A stretch of DNA of 64,000 nucleotides from UBA10646 sp046296295 (lineage in GTDB: Bacteria; Bacteroidota; Bacteroidia; Chitinophagales; Chitinophagaceae): the NCBI GenBank assembly GCA_046296295.1, contig JBKBLG010000004.1, positions 62,001 to 126,000 of the forward strand, written 5' to 3'. Below, piece after piece: positions 8,726 to 17,155 of this stretch. Each line of letters begins with the position of its first letter. Position 1 is the stretch's first letter. Both the position numbers and the translations under genes were made by a program. Under the pieces are notes generated by a model. It ran no database searches, had not been told where the DNA came from, and saw only the letters and a program-made list of their open reading frames with translations.

Positions 8726-8759
8726 ATATTTTTTCTTAGAAAAAATATTTGCCGTAAGG
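8726..8759. terminator. AT-rich hairpin overlapping a genome word
   Basis: ATATTTTTTC, loop TTA, GAAAAAATAT (8726-8748) directly follows the MscS-family gene on the minus strand. The hairpin end overlaps TATTTGCCGTAAGG (8746-8759). Here the CATTT side, not AAGG, meets the hairpin. A weak intrinsic terminator is likely. Confidence 0.5.
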
Positions 8760-8762
8760 TGC

Positions 8763-9824
8763 TTATTCTGCTTTTCCGACTTGTTTTAACTCGATGGTTC
8801 GTGTTGGATAGGCAAACTGAATGTTATTTTTATTAAATATTTCTATAATAGCAAGGTAAACGCTGTGTTGGGTTTCGACCATTAGTTTAAAGTCGGGGGC
8901 TTCGATAAAGTACACCGTTTCGAAATTAATGCTTGAATCGGCGAGTGATCGTAGGTGGCAACGATCGAAGGTGGCATGTGGTTGTTGTACGATGATGGCT
9001 TCTATAAGTTTCGGTATTTGTTGTAAGGTTTCGTGAGGTGTTTGATATGTTACGCCTACGGTAAATACAACACGTCTGCGTTCTAAACGTTTAAAATTTT
9101 GGATGGTTGATTTCACCATTTCGGCATTGGGAATAACGAGTTGTTGCCCATCTACACTACGAACATGAGATGTTTTGATACCAATTTTTTCTACGGTTCC
9201 TGTGTTGCCATTGATGGTAATAGCATCGCCAACTTCGAATGGTTTATCAAAGAAAATAACGAGGTAACTGAATAAGTCGGCAAAAATATTTTGTGTTGCT
9301 AAAGCAATGGCAATACCGCCAATACCTAAGCCGGTAAGTGCTGCACCAACATTAACACCCAAATTAGAAATAAACAATAAAAACCCTATTGCCCATACAA
9401 TGCCTTTAATAATGAGTAACATACTGGTTACTTGGGTAATACGTTGCTCGCTTTCGCCTTTGTGGCGCATGTATAACACTAGGGAATAGTGTAAAGAATG
9501 GTTCACAATACGTACCGCATAATACACCCATACAATAAGTATTAGGGTATCAATAGTTTTATCGAGTGCTGCCGGCATATGTAGCCGGTTAATAAGCAAA
9601 TAGTTGATGGTTAAATAACCGAGCGGTACAATAAACTTATCAATAGCACTTACCAATACATCATCGAGCTCGTTGGTGGTTTTGGCGGTGAATTTTTTGA
9701 GGTAGGTAATTACAAACGATTTCAGTAAATGCAGTAACAGTCCAATCAACAGTAACCCTGTTAATAGTAATAGATAATCCAATGTGGTATTACCATAATA
9801 TACTTGTTGTAACCACCGAAGCAT
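8763..9824 (-). CDS. MscS-family mechanosensitive ion channel
   Basis: Inner-membrane channel that opens under hypo-osmotic stress. Four to five N-terminal hydrophobic helices are followed by the MscS pore helix region, rich in Gly/Ala (GAALTGLGIGGIAIALATQNIFAD, about 170-195). The beta domain follows with PFEVGDAI and VIPNAEMVKSTIQN. At 353 residues it matches mid-size MscS proteins (E. coli MscS 286). It lies 24 bp downstream of the PAS gene on the same strand, so the two may share a transcript. Confidence 0.9.
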   Translation of the reverse strand: MLRWLQQVYYGNTTLDYLLLLTGLLLIGLLLHLLKSFVITYLKKFTAKTTNELDDVLVSAIDKFIVPLGYLTINYLLINRLHMPAALDKTIDTLILIVWVYYAVRIVNHSLHYSLVLYMRHKGESEQRITQVTSMLLIIKGIVWAIGFLLFISNLGVNVGAALTGLGIGGIAIALATQNIFADLFSYLVIFFDKPFEVGDAITINGNTGTVEKIGIKTSHVRSVDGQQLVIPNAEMVKSTIQNFKRLERRRVVFTVGVTYQTPHETLQQIPKLIEAIIVQQPHATFDRCHLRSLADSSINFETVYFIEAPDFKLMVETQHSVYLAIIEIFNKNNIQFAYPTRTIELKQVGKAE

Positions 9825-9848
9825 AGGTATTATTAGTTTATTATATCA

Positions 9849-10856
9849 CTACAAGTTGTGTGCCTTATTTACTACTTGGCGAATCATAGCATCGAGTTCA
9901 TGTGTACTTTTTTTGAGTAGTACCCACAAATCTTCCGGCACATCTTTATGCTTGCCTTCTAATTCTAATACTTGAACTAAGCCCAAGATATTGGCCAAAG
10001 GGCGGCGTATTTCATGGCTTTGTATTTTGGCTATCTCTCTTAATGCAGCATTCTGTTGTTGAATTTTGATCTCATATTCTTTTTGGCTAGTAATATTACT
10101 AGCAGCAATTACAAAACCAACATAACTGCCTTTAGTATCGTAGGCCGGGTAGTAGCGGCGGCTAAACCAAACACTACCACCATCTGGATAAGTGAGTTTA
10201 TGTTCATAACTTACCACCTCTCCCGAAGCCGCCATTTGTTCTACATGAGCAATACCAATACTACGAGCCGGCTCATTAAAGTAGTTTCTGATATCATCAC
10301 CGATATGATAGAACCTACCTGTTAATCGATAAATATGTGCTTGAGCAGCATTATTTACATACTCAATGGTATAATCGGGGCGTAACAACACAATGGTATT
10401 ATCGGTACTATTAATAATACTTTGCAACATGTTTTTGCTTTCGGCCAATAGTTGCTTTTGTGCTTGTAATTCCGATACATCTTTAGAAATACCAACAATG
10501 TATTGTGGCACGCCGGCAGCATTACGAACAACAAAGGCCTCACTTATAAGATACAACTCGTTGTTGCCTATCCTCAAATGTTCTTCGTAAATAATACTTT
10601 TTTGTTGTTGCAAGCAAGCTTCAAAGCGCTTACGAACATCGTGTATGGTGTGTGCCGGAATAAACTCGCCAATTTCTTTTCCTATAATATCTTTTGCCGC
10701 AAGGTTGAAACGGTTTTGATAAGCTTCATTTACATAACGCACCACTAAATTTTCTGCGCTGCCATTCGCTTCTACCGATAAAATAAAAACAGCATCCCGC
10801 GTTTGTTCAACCAAGGTCTGATACAATTTTTGATGTATTTCTAACTCAGGGGGCAT
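9849..10856 (-). CDS. PAS-PAS protein with histidine-kinase H-box but no ATPase domain
   Basis: A 335-residue cytoplasmic protein: PAS domain 1 (about 12-130, ending in the PAC-like QYIVGISKDVSE), PAS domain 2 (about 135-265, PDGGSVWFSRRYYP, VGFVIAASNIT), and a coiled linker. A HisKA-like helix with SHEIRRPLANILG (near 280) contains the phospho-acceptor His. The chain ends about 50 residues later at NKAHNL, where a HATPase_c domain would normally start. No such domain is present in the downstream sequence in any frame; the MscS gene begins 24 bp on. It may be a phosphotransfer or sensor adaptor, or a truncated kinase. An in-frame weak copy of the genome word lies at 10691. Confidence 0.75.
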   Translation of the reverse strand: MPPELEIHQKLYQTLVEQTRDAVFILSVEANGSAENLVVRYVNEAYQNRFNLAAKDIIGKEIGEFIPAHTIHDVRKRFEACLQQQKSIIYEEHLRIGNNELYLISEAFVVRNAAGVPQYIVGISKDVSELQAQKQLLAESKNMLQSIINSTDNTIVLLRPDYTIEYVNNAAQAHIYRLTGRFYHIGDDIRNYFNEPARSIGIAHVEQMAASGEVVSYEHKLTYPDGGSVWFSRRYYPAYDTKGSYVGFVIAASNITSQKEYEIKIQQQNAALREIAKIQSHEIRRPLANILGLVQVLELEGKHKDVPEDLWVLLKKSTHELDAMIRQVVNKAHNL

Positions 10857-10918
10857 TTGCTACGCTTATTTTGTTTTGTAACGGCGTGAATATAGGAGGT
10901 TTTCGCAGCCCTTGCCAA

Positions 10919-10948
10919 TTTGTACTCAACAATATGCCGTTATCTTTG
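10919..10948 (+). promoter_or_regulatory. Bacteroidota-type promoter of asnS
   Basis: TTTG (10919-10922), an 18-bp spacer, and TATCTTTG (10941-10948) match the TTTG-N19-TAnnTTTG pattern used by the Bacteroidota primary sigma factor. It leaves a leader of about 30 nt before the asnS ATG. Confidence 0.7.
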
Positions 10949-10984
10949 TGCTTAAATTATTGATGTTATATTTAATAAGCAAGC

Positions 10985-12436
10985 ATGTTTAACAAAAGAA
11001 CCAAAATAAAAACAGTGCTATGTACCGAGCCAAATGAGCAACAAATTACCGTAATGGGTTGGGTACGTAGTTTTAGAAATAATCAATTCCTTGCGGTAAA
11101 TGATGGAAGCACAATACACAACCTACAAGTAGTATTACCACTAGGCTCGCAACCAGAAGCAACTTTAAAGCGGCTCACCACCAGTGCCGCCGTTAAAGCC
11201 ACAGGCAAGCTTATTGCCAGCTTAGGTAAAGGCCAATCTGTAGAGCTAGTAGCAGAAAACCTCGAAATTTTAGGCGATAGCGATAGCGAAAAGTATCCGC
11301 TACAACCTAAAAAACACAGCCTTGAATTTTTGAGAGAAAAAGCACACTTACGCTTTCGTACCAATACATTTAGTGCTGTTTTTCGTGTACGCAACGCTGT
11401 TGCTTTTGCCATACATCTTTTTTTTCAAGAACGTGGTTTTGTGTATTTGCACACACCCATCATTACCGCTAGCGATGCAGAAGGTGCAGGAGAAATGTTC
11501 CGTGTAACAACACTTCCGCTCAATGGTACCGCACCTCGCAACGAACATGGCGATATAGACTTTAAGGAAGACTTTTTTGGTAGAAGTACCAACCTTACCG
11601 TAAGCGGACAGCTTGAAGGTGAGCTTGGTGCCACTGCCTTAGGCGAAATTTATACCTTCGGCCCTACTTTCAGAGCCGAAAACAGTAATACCACCCGACA
11701 CTTAGCCGAATTTTGGATGGTAGAACCAGAAATGGCTTTCTATGATTTAGAAGATAATATGAACTTGGCCGAGGCGTTCATAAAGTATATTATACAGTAC
11801 GCTATGGAACATTGCGAGGCCGATTTAGCCTTCTTGCACCAACGCCTCGCCGAAGAAGAAAAAAGCTTACCTCAAGACAAGCGCAGCGATTTAGGACTAC
11901 TCGATAAACTAAACTTTGTGCTCAACAACAACTTCGAACGTATCACATACACCGAAGCCATTGATATTCTCTTACAAAGCCCCGCTTACAAGAAAAAGAA
12001 ATTTCAGTACGATGTAGCTTGGGGTATTGATATGCAGAGCGAACATGAACGCTATTTGGTAGAAAAACACTTTAAAAAACCCGTAATTGTAACCAACTAT
12101 CCAAAAGCCATTAAAGCATTTTACATGCGGCAAGATGATGGCTGTGCCGAAGGCCGCGAAACAGTTGCCGCAATGGATATTTTAGCACCTGGCATCGGCG
12201 AAATTGTAGGCGGTAGCCAACGCGAAGAACGATTAGAAAAACTTGAAACACGCATGCAAGAAATGGGCATACCTACAGAAGAGTTGTTCTGGTATTTAGA
12301 TACCCGCCGCTTTGGTAGCGTGCCACATGCCGGCTTTGGCTTAGGCTTTGAACGCATGGTGCAGTTTATCACAGGCATGTCGAACATTAGAGATGTTATT
12401 CCATTTGCCAGAACGCCTAAAAACTGTGAGTTTTAA
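10985..12436 (+). CDS. asnS: asparaginyl-tRNA synthetase
   Basis: Class II aminoacyl-tRNA synthetase charging tRNA-Asn. An N-terminal OB-fold anticodon-binding domain (VMGWVRSFRNNQFLAVNDGS) is followed by the catalytic core. The core has motif 2 FGPTFRAENSNTTRHLAEFWMVEPE and the C-terminal motif 3 GFGLGFERMVQFITG. Asn-type identity is supported by the AENSNT and RFGSVPHAGFGLG segments. The length of 483 is normal. It is monocistronic with its own promoter. FLAVNDGS in the OB fold is encoded over a copy of the genome word (11089-11102), so even this conserved protein accommodates it. Confidence 0.95.
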   Translation: MFNKRTKIKTVLCTEPNEQQITVMGWVRSFRNNQFLAVNDGSTIHNLQVVLPLGSQPEATLKRLTTSAAVKATGKLIASLGKGQSVELVAENLEILGDSDSEKYPLQPKKHSLEFLREKAHLRFRTNTFSAVFRVRNAVAFAIHLFFQERGFVYLHTPIITASDAEGAGEMFRVTTLPLNGTAPRNEHGDIDFKEDFFGRSTNLTVSGQLEGELGATALGEIYTFGPTFRAENSNTTRHLAEFWMVEPEMAFYDLEDNMNLAEAFIKYIIQYAMEHCEADLAFLHQRLAEEEKSLPQDKRSDLGLLDKLNFVLNNNFERITYTEAIDILLQSPAYKKKKFQYDVAWGIDMQSEHERYLVEKHFKKPVIVTNYPKAIKAFYMRQDDGCAEGRETVAAMDILAPGIGEIVGGSQREERLEKLETRMQEMGIPTEELFWYLDTRRFGSVPHAGFGLGFERMVQFITGMSNIRDVIPFARTPKNCEF

Positions 12437-12532
12437 AACACAAAACCACAATAAAGAGGAAGTAGCAAAAGAAAAATGAACAACCTGAGAATCGCTTAAA
12501 CGATTTTTGTTTCCATCAGGTATCTGCTTACT

Positions 12533-12566
12533 AAGAGGCTGTCTCAAAAGTCGGCGACAGCCTCTT
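12533..12566. terminator. hairpin downstream of asnS
   Basis: AAGAGGCTGTC and GACAGCCTCTT with a 12-nt loop, followed by TTGTTATTT. It lies about 100 bp after the stop. The genome word at 12587-12600 has its TTT side toward the hairpin, an exception to the usual orientation. Confidence 0.65.
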
Positions 12567-12586
12567 TGTTATTTGGGGCTATCAAC

Positions 12587-12600
12587 TTTTTACCGTAAGG
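12587..12600. repeat. genome word, TTTTTACCGTAAGG
   Basis: One-base variant in the gap after asnS. The 115 bp that follow (12601-12716) contain no gene I can support. Confidence 0.65.
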
Positions 12601-12716
12601 TGTACATCGGTTCCCGCTGTTACGGGCTACGCTTTACTTCGGTGCTACGCACTACCCCTGCACATCGGGCAGCCCATCGGCAGTAGTATAAGCATGAACA
12701 TGTGCTGTAAAGTAAT

Positions 12717-12943
12717 ATGCGTAACTTACTTTGTAGTATCGTCAAATTAAGCACCATTATAGGAAGTGCCTTGGGGTTACTCGCTAGCTGCGGTAGCAAC
12801 AATACTATACATAAGCTGGCCGACCATTGAAAGCTTCAGAAATTATTGCAACTACGAATCAGCTATTTTTATTAGGCTACAACCATGGGCTTGCAGATGC
12901 AACAACACAAGCGTTGTACGCCACTTTTATGGAAGCCTGTTAA
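12717..12943 (+). pseudogene. small lipoprotein gene, frameshifted
   Basis: From ATG 12717 the frame encodes a lipoprotein signal with GLLASCGSN (lipobox L-A-S-C) and stops at TGA 12828-12830 after 37 codons. A different frame starting at the same spot encodes LKASEIIATTNQLFLL, then GYNHGLADATTQ, ending at TAA 12943. The two halves join naturally if one base is lost or gained near 12826. The intact product would have been about 75 residues. I do not recognise the family. A sequencing error is an alternative. Confidence 0.45.
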
Positions 12944-12960
12944 TAGTGCATCATAATAAC

Positions 12961-13455
12961 ATGAAATTTCTAATTGCTCTATTGTTATGTCTCCCGATTT
13001 TATCATTTGAACAGAATATAAATTATACTTCAGGAAAAGGTTCAAAGAATATTTATAATGACGCTTTATCGCATTTCATTACCATTATCCAAAAGCAAGA
13101 CAAAAAGTATTTGGATACATTGTTCATTGAAAGAGATTTTTTCTATTATCCTGATGACATAACTGAAACGGTTCATGGAGTGCGAACAAAAATTTTAGGT
13201 TGGGCAGAAATAAACGAATTGCTTGAGCCAGAAAGACCATTTCTTTTCGTAAGGTTTTTGCCGTTAGGTTTTGACAAAGGAAAGTTTTATGTAATTATTT
13301 CTGTTTCACGCATAGTAAGACGAGCGGGAAAGAAATATAACTTTGAAAATGGTGTTGTTCTATATTATTCATTTGACTGTAACAAGAAGAATTTTAAATA
13401 TTCCTCTTTTGAAATCTTAAATACGATAGAATTTAAAGGAACACTGGATTACTGA
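12961..13455 (+). CDS. secreted protein of unknown function, possible cassette ORF
   Basis: A 164-residue protein beginning MKFLIALLLCLPILSF, a signal peptide, followed by a soluble domain with many Tyr, Phe and Lys residues. I recognise no family. The ATG at 12961 is preferred to longer starts because it directly precedes the signal peptide. Codon usage is more AT-rich than in neighbouring genes. The stop lies 22 bp before a long imperfect palindrome that resembles an integron attC site, and no promoter is evident. Both features fit a captured gene cassette. The genome word is absent from it. Confidence 0.6.
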   Translation: MKFLIALLLCLPILSFEQNINYTSGKGSKNIYNDALSHFITIIQKQDKKYLDTLFIERDFFYYPDDITETVHGVRTKILGWAEINELLEPERPFLFVRFLPLGFDKGKFYVIISVSRIVRRAGKKYNFENGVVLYYSFDCNKKNFKYSSFEILNTIEFKGTLDY

Positions 13456-13477
13456 AAGACCAAAGCGGCGTACAACA

Positions 13478-13583
13478 TGGGGTTGGGCAATAGCAGGGCT
13501 GGACGTTGCTAGCTTCGGCTGTAGTCAGCTATCAACTTCAGTTTCGGCTGAACGTTATAAAATCCCCTGCCATCGCCAAGCCC
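13478..13583. other. attC-like imperfect palindrome
   Basis: Left arm 13478-13507 (GGGGTTGGGCAATAGCAGGG then GGACGTT) and right arm 13551-13583 (AACGTTATAAAATCCCCTGC then CATCGCCAAGCCC) pair with bulges around a loop of about 45 nt. GTACAAC at 13470-13476 resembles an attC R-box. The matching outer box on the right is not convincing, so the site may be degenerate or may not be a true attC. Confidence 0.4.
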
Positions 13584-13597
13584 TTTTCGGTATAAGG

Positions 13598-13813
13598 GTG
13601 CAACTTACCAAAGGTGAAGCAACACAATAAAGCAATGATTATCGTGTATTATACAGCACACCTACCTTACCAAGCAGTAGTGGTGCCACTGTATTTGATA
13701 CACTGGGCAGGCTGGTTGCAATCAATGATGATAGCCTTCGTGTTATTGATAATTGTAACCATGATATTATTTCACAACATTTAGATAACTTTTTGCACAC
13801 GGCTTGTTGTTAA
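13598..13813 (+). pseudogene. C-terminal remnant of a trypsin/V8-like serine peptidase
   Basis: The frame encodes VQLTKGEATQ, a TAA stop (13628-13630), then YSTPTLPSSSGATVFD and GRLVAIN, ending in ACC at TAA 13811-13813. The TLPSSSGATVFD segment resembles the region around the nucleophilic Ser of trypsin-fold peptidases (TLPGSSGAPVFD), and the KGE segment lies at the usual distance before it. The 5' part is missing: upstream the frame runs into the attC-like palindrome. It is therefore a truncated and interrupted relic. Confidence 0.45.
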
Positions 13814-13835
13814 CAGTGCCTTTGTAAATATTGTG

Positions 13836-13849
13836 CATTTACCGTAAGG
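13836..13849. repeat. genome word, CATTTACCGTAAGG
   Basis: Exact copy, with AAGG facing the hairpin that starts 12 bp later. Confidence 0.85.
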
Positions 13850-13860
13850 ATAGTTTTTTA

Positions 13861-13899
13861 ATATAGATGGGGTTCGGCGAAGCCGAACCCCATCTATAT
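13861..13899. terminator. hairpin terminator of the S8 protease gene
   Basis: ATATAGATGGGGTTCGGC, loop GAA, and an exact 18-bp reverse-complement arm. It lies 23 bp beyond the protease stop on the minus strand. Confidence 0.85.
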
Positions 13900-13921
13900 A
13901 ATCAGTATAGCTATAATGTTG

Positions 13922-16900
13922 TTATAAAATAGTTACGGTGCCTTTATATACCACTTGCTTATCGGTAGCATTGGTGATGGTTAAGTAGTACACACCGCTT
14001 GCTACATTGCCAACAGGTACGGTTACACTTACACCATTACGTAAGCCCATATTTTGTTGATATACTACCTTTCCTGATGCATTGTGCAACATAATTTGAG
14101 CTACAGGGTAATTACCATTGCTCATGATATAAAATACATCTTTAGCAGGTTGAGGGTACACTTGCATGGCTGTATTAACCTCTGTAAAGTTAATAGCAAC
14201 AATACGGCTATAGCTAGTACGTGTACGCTCATCGGTACGCAAGCGATAGTAGTAAGTACCTGCTGTAAATATTTTAGTATCAACTACTTGGTATTTACTT
14301 TGTTGTGCAGTATTACGCGGCTGTGCAGTACCCACTATTGTTACCTCGCTAAAATTAGCATCGGTACTACGCTCTATTACAAACTGTGTTAGCTCACTTT
14401 CAAAGGCTGTTTCCCAGGTAAGTAGTGCTTGCTGCTTATTTTGTTTTTGTCCGCTAAAGTGTAATAACTGTAGAGGCAACGCACAAGTAGCATTAGATAG
14501 GTTAATATGTGATTGTGGTAACGAACGACGACCACGCATACCACCTACACGAGCCCGTACGGCTAATAACTCCTCTGCACCTGTAACTATACCGCTCACC
14601 AAAATGGTTGGCGAAGTGCTGGTTGCTACCTGCTCCATAAAGCGATCGCCAAGTTTCAGAACATCGTAAGCTGTAGCGCCGGGTACTGGGGCTACTTCAA
14701 CAGTAGAAGTACCCGCACAAGTTGCGGTAATATTATTGATGGTTGGAACTCCTACGATAGCAAACACCGTATCGCTTTCAGAGGTAATACCATCGCGAGC
14801 AATACGAACACGCACCTTTGCACTACCTGTAGTAATGTTAGGTACTGTCCAATCGAAAAAACGTGTACTGCTACTTAGGTTTGAAGTAATGGGTAGCCAG
14901 TTAGTACCATCGGTGGTGTAATCGAGTGCGAAAGTGGCCGATACCGCACTAGCATCCCAACGTATACGCTGTAACTCACCAGGTACAAAACTTTCACCTC
15001 CGAACGGATACACCAAACGAACATTATTGTTGTAGTAATATTCTATAACCACGAAATAGGTTTGCGGACCATCAGTAATTGACTCTCCCCTAACACTTAA
15101 GGTATAGTTACCAGCAACAGGATTATCGAGCTGTACTTGTTCAACGTTGTTGATGTTGTCGGTTATAAATTCGCTACCTACTACAGCGGGTGCCGCACAA
15201 CTAAAAGCTGTAGGTATAACACCTGCATCCATAATCCAAGGGTAATACACAATACTTCCGTTCGCGTTTGTTACACGTGTATTAATATTGTTCACCAACG
15301 CTACCGCTGCACCGCTAAAAGCTTCCGGGTCTACCCAGTAAGTCATAATTTTAGCTGTTGCTACATTCGCAGGAATGTTGATGTTATGTGTTATCGTTTG
15401 ACCTTGTGTTACCGTACCAGTAAAATAACGATTTTGTTCAATACACTCTACTGCTCTTAAAGTGTTGATTCTTCCCCAACCAAAGGTGAAATCAGGCCCA
15501 GGGTTACCAAGATCATCAGCAGTATTCAAGGCAATGGCTTTAATTAAACCGGCATTCGGATCGTTACCATTATTACGCAAGCGATAGGCTTGATACAATA
15601 CAGCAAGATTACCTGTAATAGCCGGACAAGCCATAGAGGTTCCACTTAAAAGCGTATATAAGTTACTGGGTTGTGTAGAATTAACATTGGTACCAACTGC
15701 AGCAATATCGGGCTTGATACGACCATCTGGTGTTGGTCCTTTACTGCTGGTACTAGCAATAGCATCGGATTTAGTAACATTCGCTACTGCCATACTATTT
15801 TTCGAAGCTTTAAAACCTCCGGTAATGGTTCTCCATCCACCGCTAATGCCGCCGCATGTTTCTGTACCTGAGTTACCGGCAGAATGCACATGCATTAATG
15901 CGGGGTAGGTTCTTAATTGAATATCATGATTGCGTGCATCGGTATTGTAGCCGGCATTACACGATTGACCCAACGAATGCGATGTTAAACGCACATTGTT
16001 AAACGCGTATATGTTGGGTATTTGATTTAAATCGTTGTAGTTATCGTATACTCGCAGGGTTGCACCCGGAGCATTACCTACTACGGTTGGGTTCCAGTTA
16101 CCAGCACCGGTAATAATACCAGCAACGTGATCGCCGTGGCTTCCACTGTTCCCAATGGCATTCACTTCAATACGACCAGCGAAATCAACATGCGGACCAA
16201 CAAATCCGTCGTCGCCCATTGTAATTACAACACCGCTACCATTTAATTTTCGTCCACCAACAAAATTATCACTCGTGTTAACATTGGTATTCCTATGTGC
16301 TGTAGTTGCTTGAATATCTTCAATTGTTGCAGGGGCAGAAATAGGTTCAATGTAATGCACTAAAGGGTGCTTAGCTAACAACTCAATGTTACGCACAGAT
16401 ATTTCTGCTTCAATAGCATCGGCAGCAGTTGCAGCAGTATATTTAAATTCAGATATCCATTGCTGTAACGCTTGTACAGCTTGTGAAGTAGTAACACTTT
16501 TATCAATTACTACTGTAACCTTACGGATGGTATCGTTGAGTACAGCCCACTGAATGCTGCTTGCATCTCTCAGAGTGGGGTCTATTTTGGCATAGCTCAC
16601 AGGTGCCATTACGCTATATACTTGCCATTGCGCCAGAAGCTGATAATCACTGAATGTTGCAGGTATGGTGGCGATATAGGTATTGTTAGGCACATACTGC
16701 AAAAGCCGTATACCAGCCGCAGCCAACGCTTGCTTTGTAGCGTCGGTGGGTATTTGGTTAAACTGTAACCATACATGATAGTTACCCTCGTACAAGCACG
16801 CTTGAAAACTAGCCGAACTATTACCAGGATGCAATTGCGGTTGTGAATTTACGAACTCTCCCGTTTTCAACCGCACTTTTACTTGTCCATAAGAAGCACT

Positions 16901-16945
16901 GCCCATCAAAGTAGCAGCAACGAAAAGTAGAAACAACTTCCGCAT
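13922..16945 (-). CDS. secreted subtilisin-like (S8) protease with T9SS sorting domain
   Basis: A 1007-residue exported protease. A signal peptide (MRKLFLLFVAATLMGSASYG) and an inhibitor-like propeptide (about 25-205) come first. The S8 domain has Asp in MGDDGFVGPH (near 244), His in SHGDHVAGI (near 270) and the nucleophile in LSGTSMACP (near 437). Proprotein-type beta domains and an Ig-like GGESFVPGELQRIRWD region follow. The last 80 residues (QVYPQPAKDVFYI, ASGVYYLTI) are a type A T9SS C-terminal domain directing secretion and surface attachment. HGDHVAG replaces the commoner HGTHVAG. It is monocistronic with a strong terminator. Confidence 0.93.
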   Translation of the reverse strand: MRKLFLLFVAATLMGSASYGQVKVRLKTGEFVNSQPQLHPGNSSASFQACLYEGNYHVWLQFNQIPTDATKQALAAAGIRLLQYVPNNTYIATIPATFSDYQLLAQWQVYSVMAPVSYAKIDPTLRDASSIQWAVLNDTIRKVTVVIDKSVTTSQAVQALQQWISEFKYTAATAADAIEAEISVRNIELLAKHPLVHYIEPISAPATIEDIQATTAHRNTNVNTSDNFVGGRKLNGSGVVITMGDDGFVGPHVDFAGRIEVNAIGNSGSHGDHVAGIITGAGNWNPTVVGNAPGATLRVYDNYNDLNQIPNIYAFNNVRLTSHSLGQSCNAGYNTDARNHDIQLRTYPALMHVHSAGNSGTETCGGISGGWRTITGGFKASKNSMAVANVTKSDAIASTSSKGPTPDGRIKPDIAAVGTNVNSTQPSNLYTLLSGTSMACPAITGNLAVLYQAYRLRNNGNDPNAGLIKAIALNTADDLGNPGPDFTFGWGRINTLRAVECIEQNRYFTGTVTQGQTITHNINIPANVATAKIMTYWVDPEAFSGAAVALVNNINTRVTNANGSIVYYPWIMDAGVIPTAFSCAAPAVVGSEFITDNINNVEQVQLDNPVAGNYTLSVRGESITDGPQTYFVVIEYYYNNNVRLVYPFGGESFVPGELQRIRWDASAVSATFALDYTTDGTNWLPITSNLSSSTRFFDWTVPNITTGSAKVRVRIARDGITSESDTVFAIVGVPTINNITATCAGTSTVEVAPVPGATAYDVLKLGDRFMEQVATSTSPTILVSGIVTGAEELLAVRARVGGMRGRRSLPQSHINLSNATCALPLQLLHFSGQKQNKQQALLTWETAFESELTQFVIERSTDANFSEVTIVGTAQPRNTAQQSKYQVVDTKIFTAGTYYYRLRTDERTRTSYSRIVAINFTEVNTAMQVYPQPAKDVFYIMSNGNYPVAQIMLHNASGKVVYQQNMGLRNGVSVTVPVGNVASGVYYLTITNATDKQVVYKGTVTIL

Positions 16946-17056
16946 TCAATAAGGTTTAAAAAGTAGTAGAAAAAAGCGTTTCAATTTATTGAAATAACAG
17001 TTGTTAGCCAAAACAATAGATAAGATCCACATCATCTTTAATTGCTGATAGATGTT

Positions 17057-17098
17057 CCTTACGGTAAATGTTGAATGTTTTAACCATTTACCGTAAGG
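17057..17098. repeat. head-to-head inverted pair of the genome word
   Basis: CCTTACGGTAAATG (17057-17070) and CATTTACCGTAAGG (17085-17098): perfect 14-bp arms with a 14-nt loop. It lies between the S8 protease start and the gpmI terminator, in the same geometry as the pair at 6564. Confidence 0.85.
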
Positions 17099-17111
17099 TT
17101 ATGGTACTAAA

Positions 17112-17132
17112 AAGGCAGCTTATAGCTGCCTT
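17112..17132 (-). terminator. intrinsic terminator of gpmI
   Basis: AAGGCAGCT, loop TAT, AGCTGCCTT. On the minus strand the stem is followed by a U run (complement of TAAAAA), 24 bp after the gpmI stop. The right copy of the word pair has AAGG facing it. Confidence 0.75.
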
Positions 17133-17155
17133 AATATGCTGTAATATAATTGCTT

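Noticed and set aside
12766..12960. An upstream extension of the secreted ORF at 12961
   Set aside because: The extension overlaps the frameshifted lipoprotein gene, and the signal peptide begins exactly at the ATG 12961.
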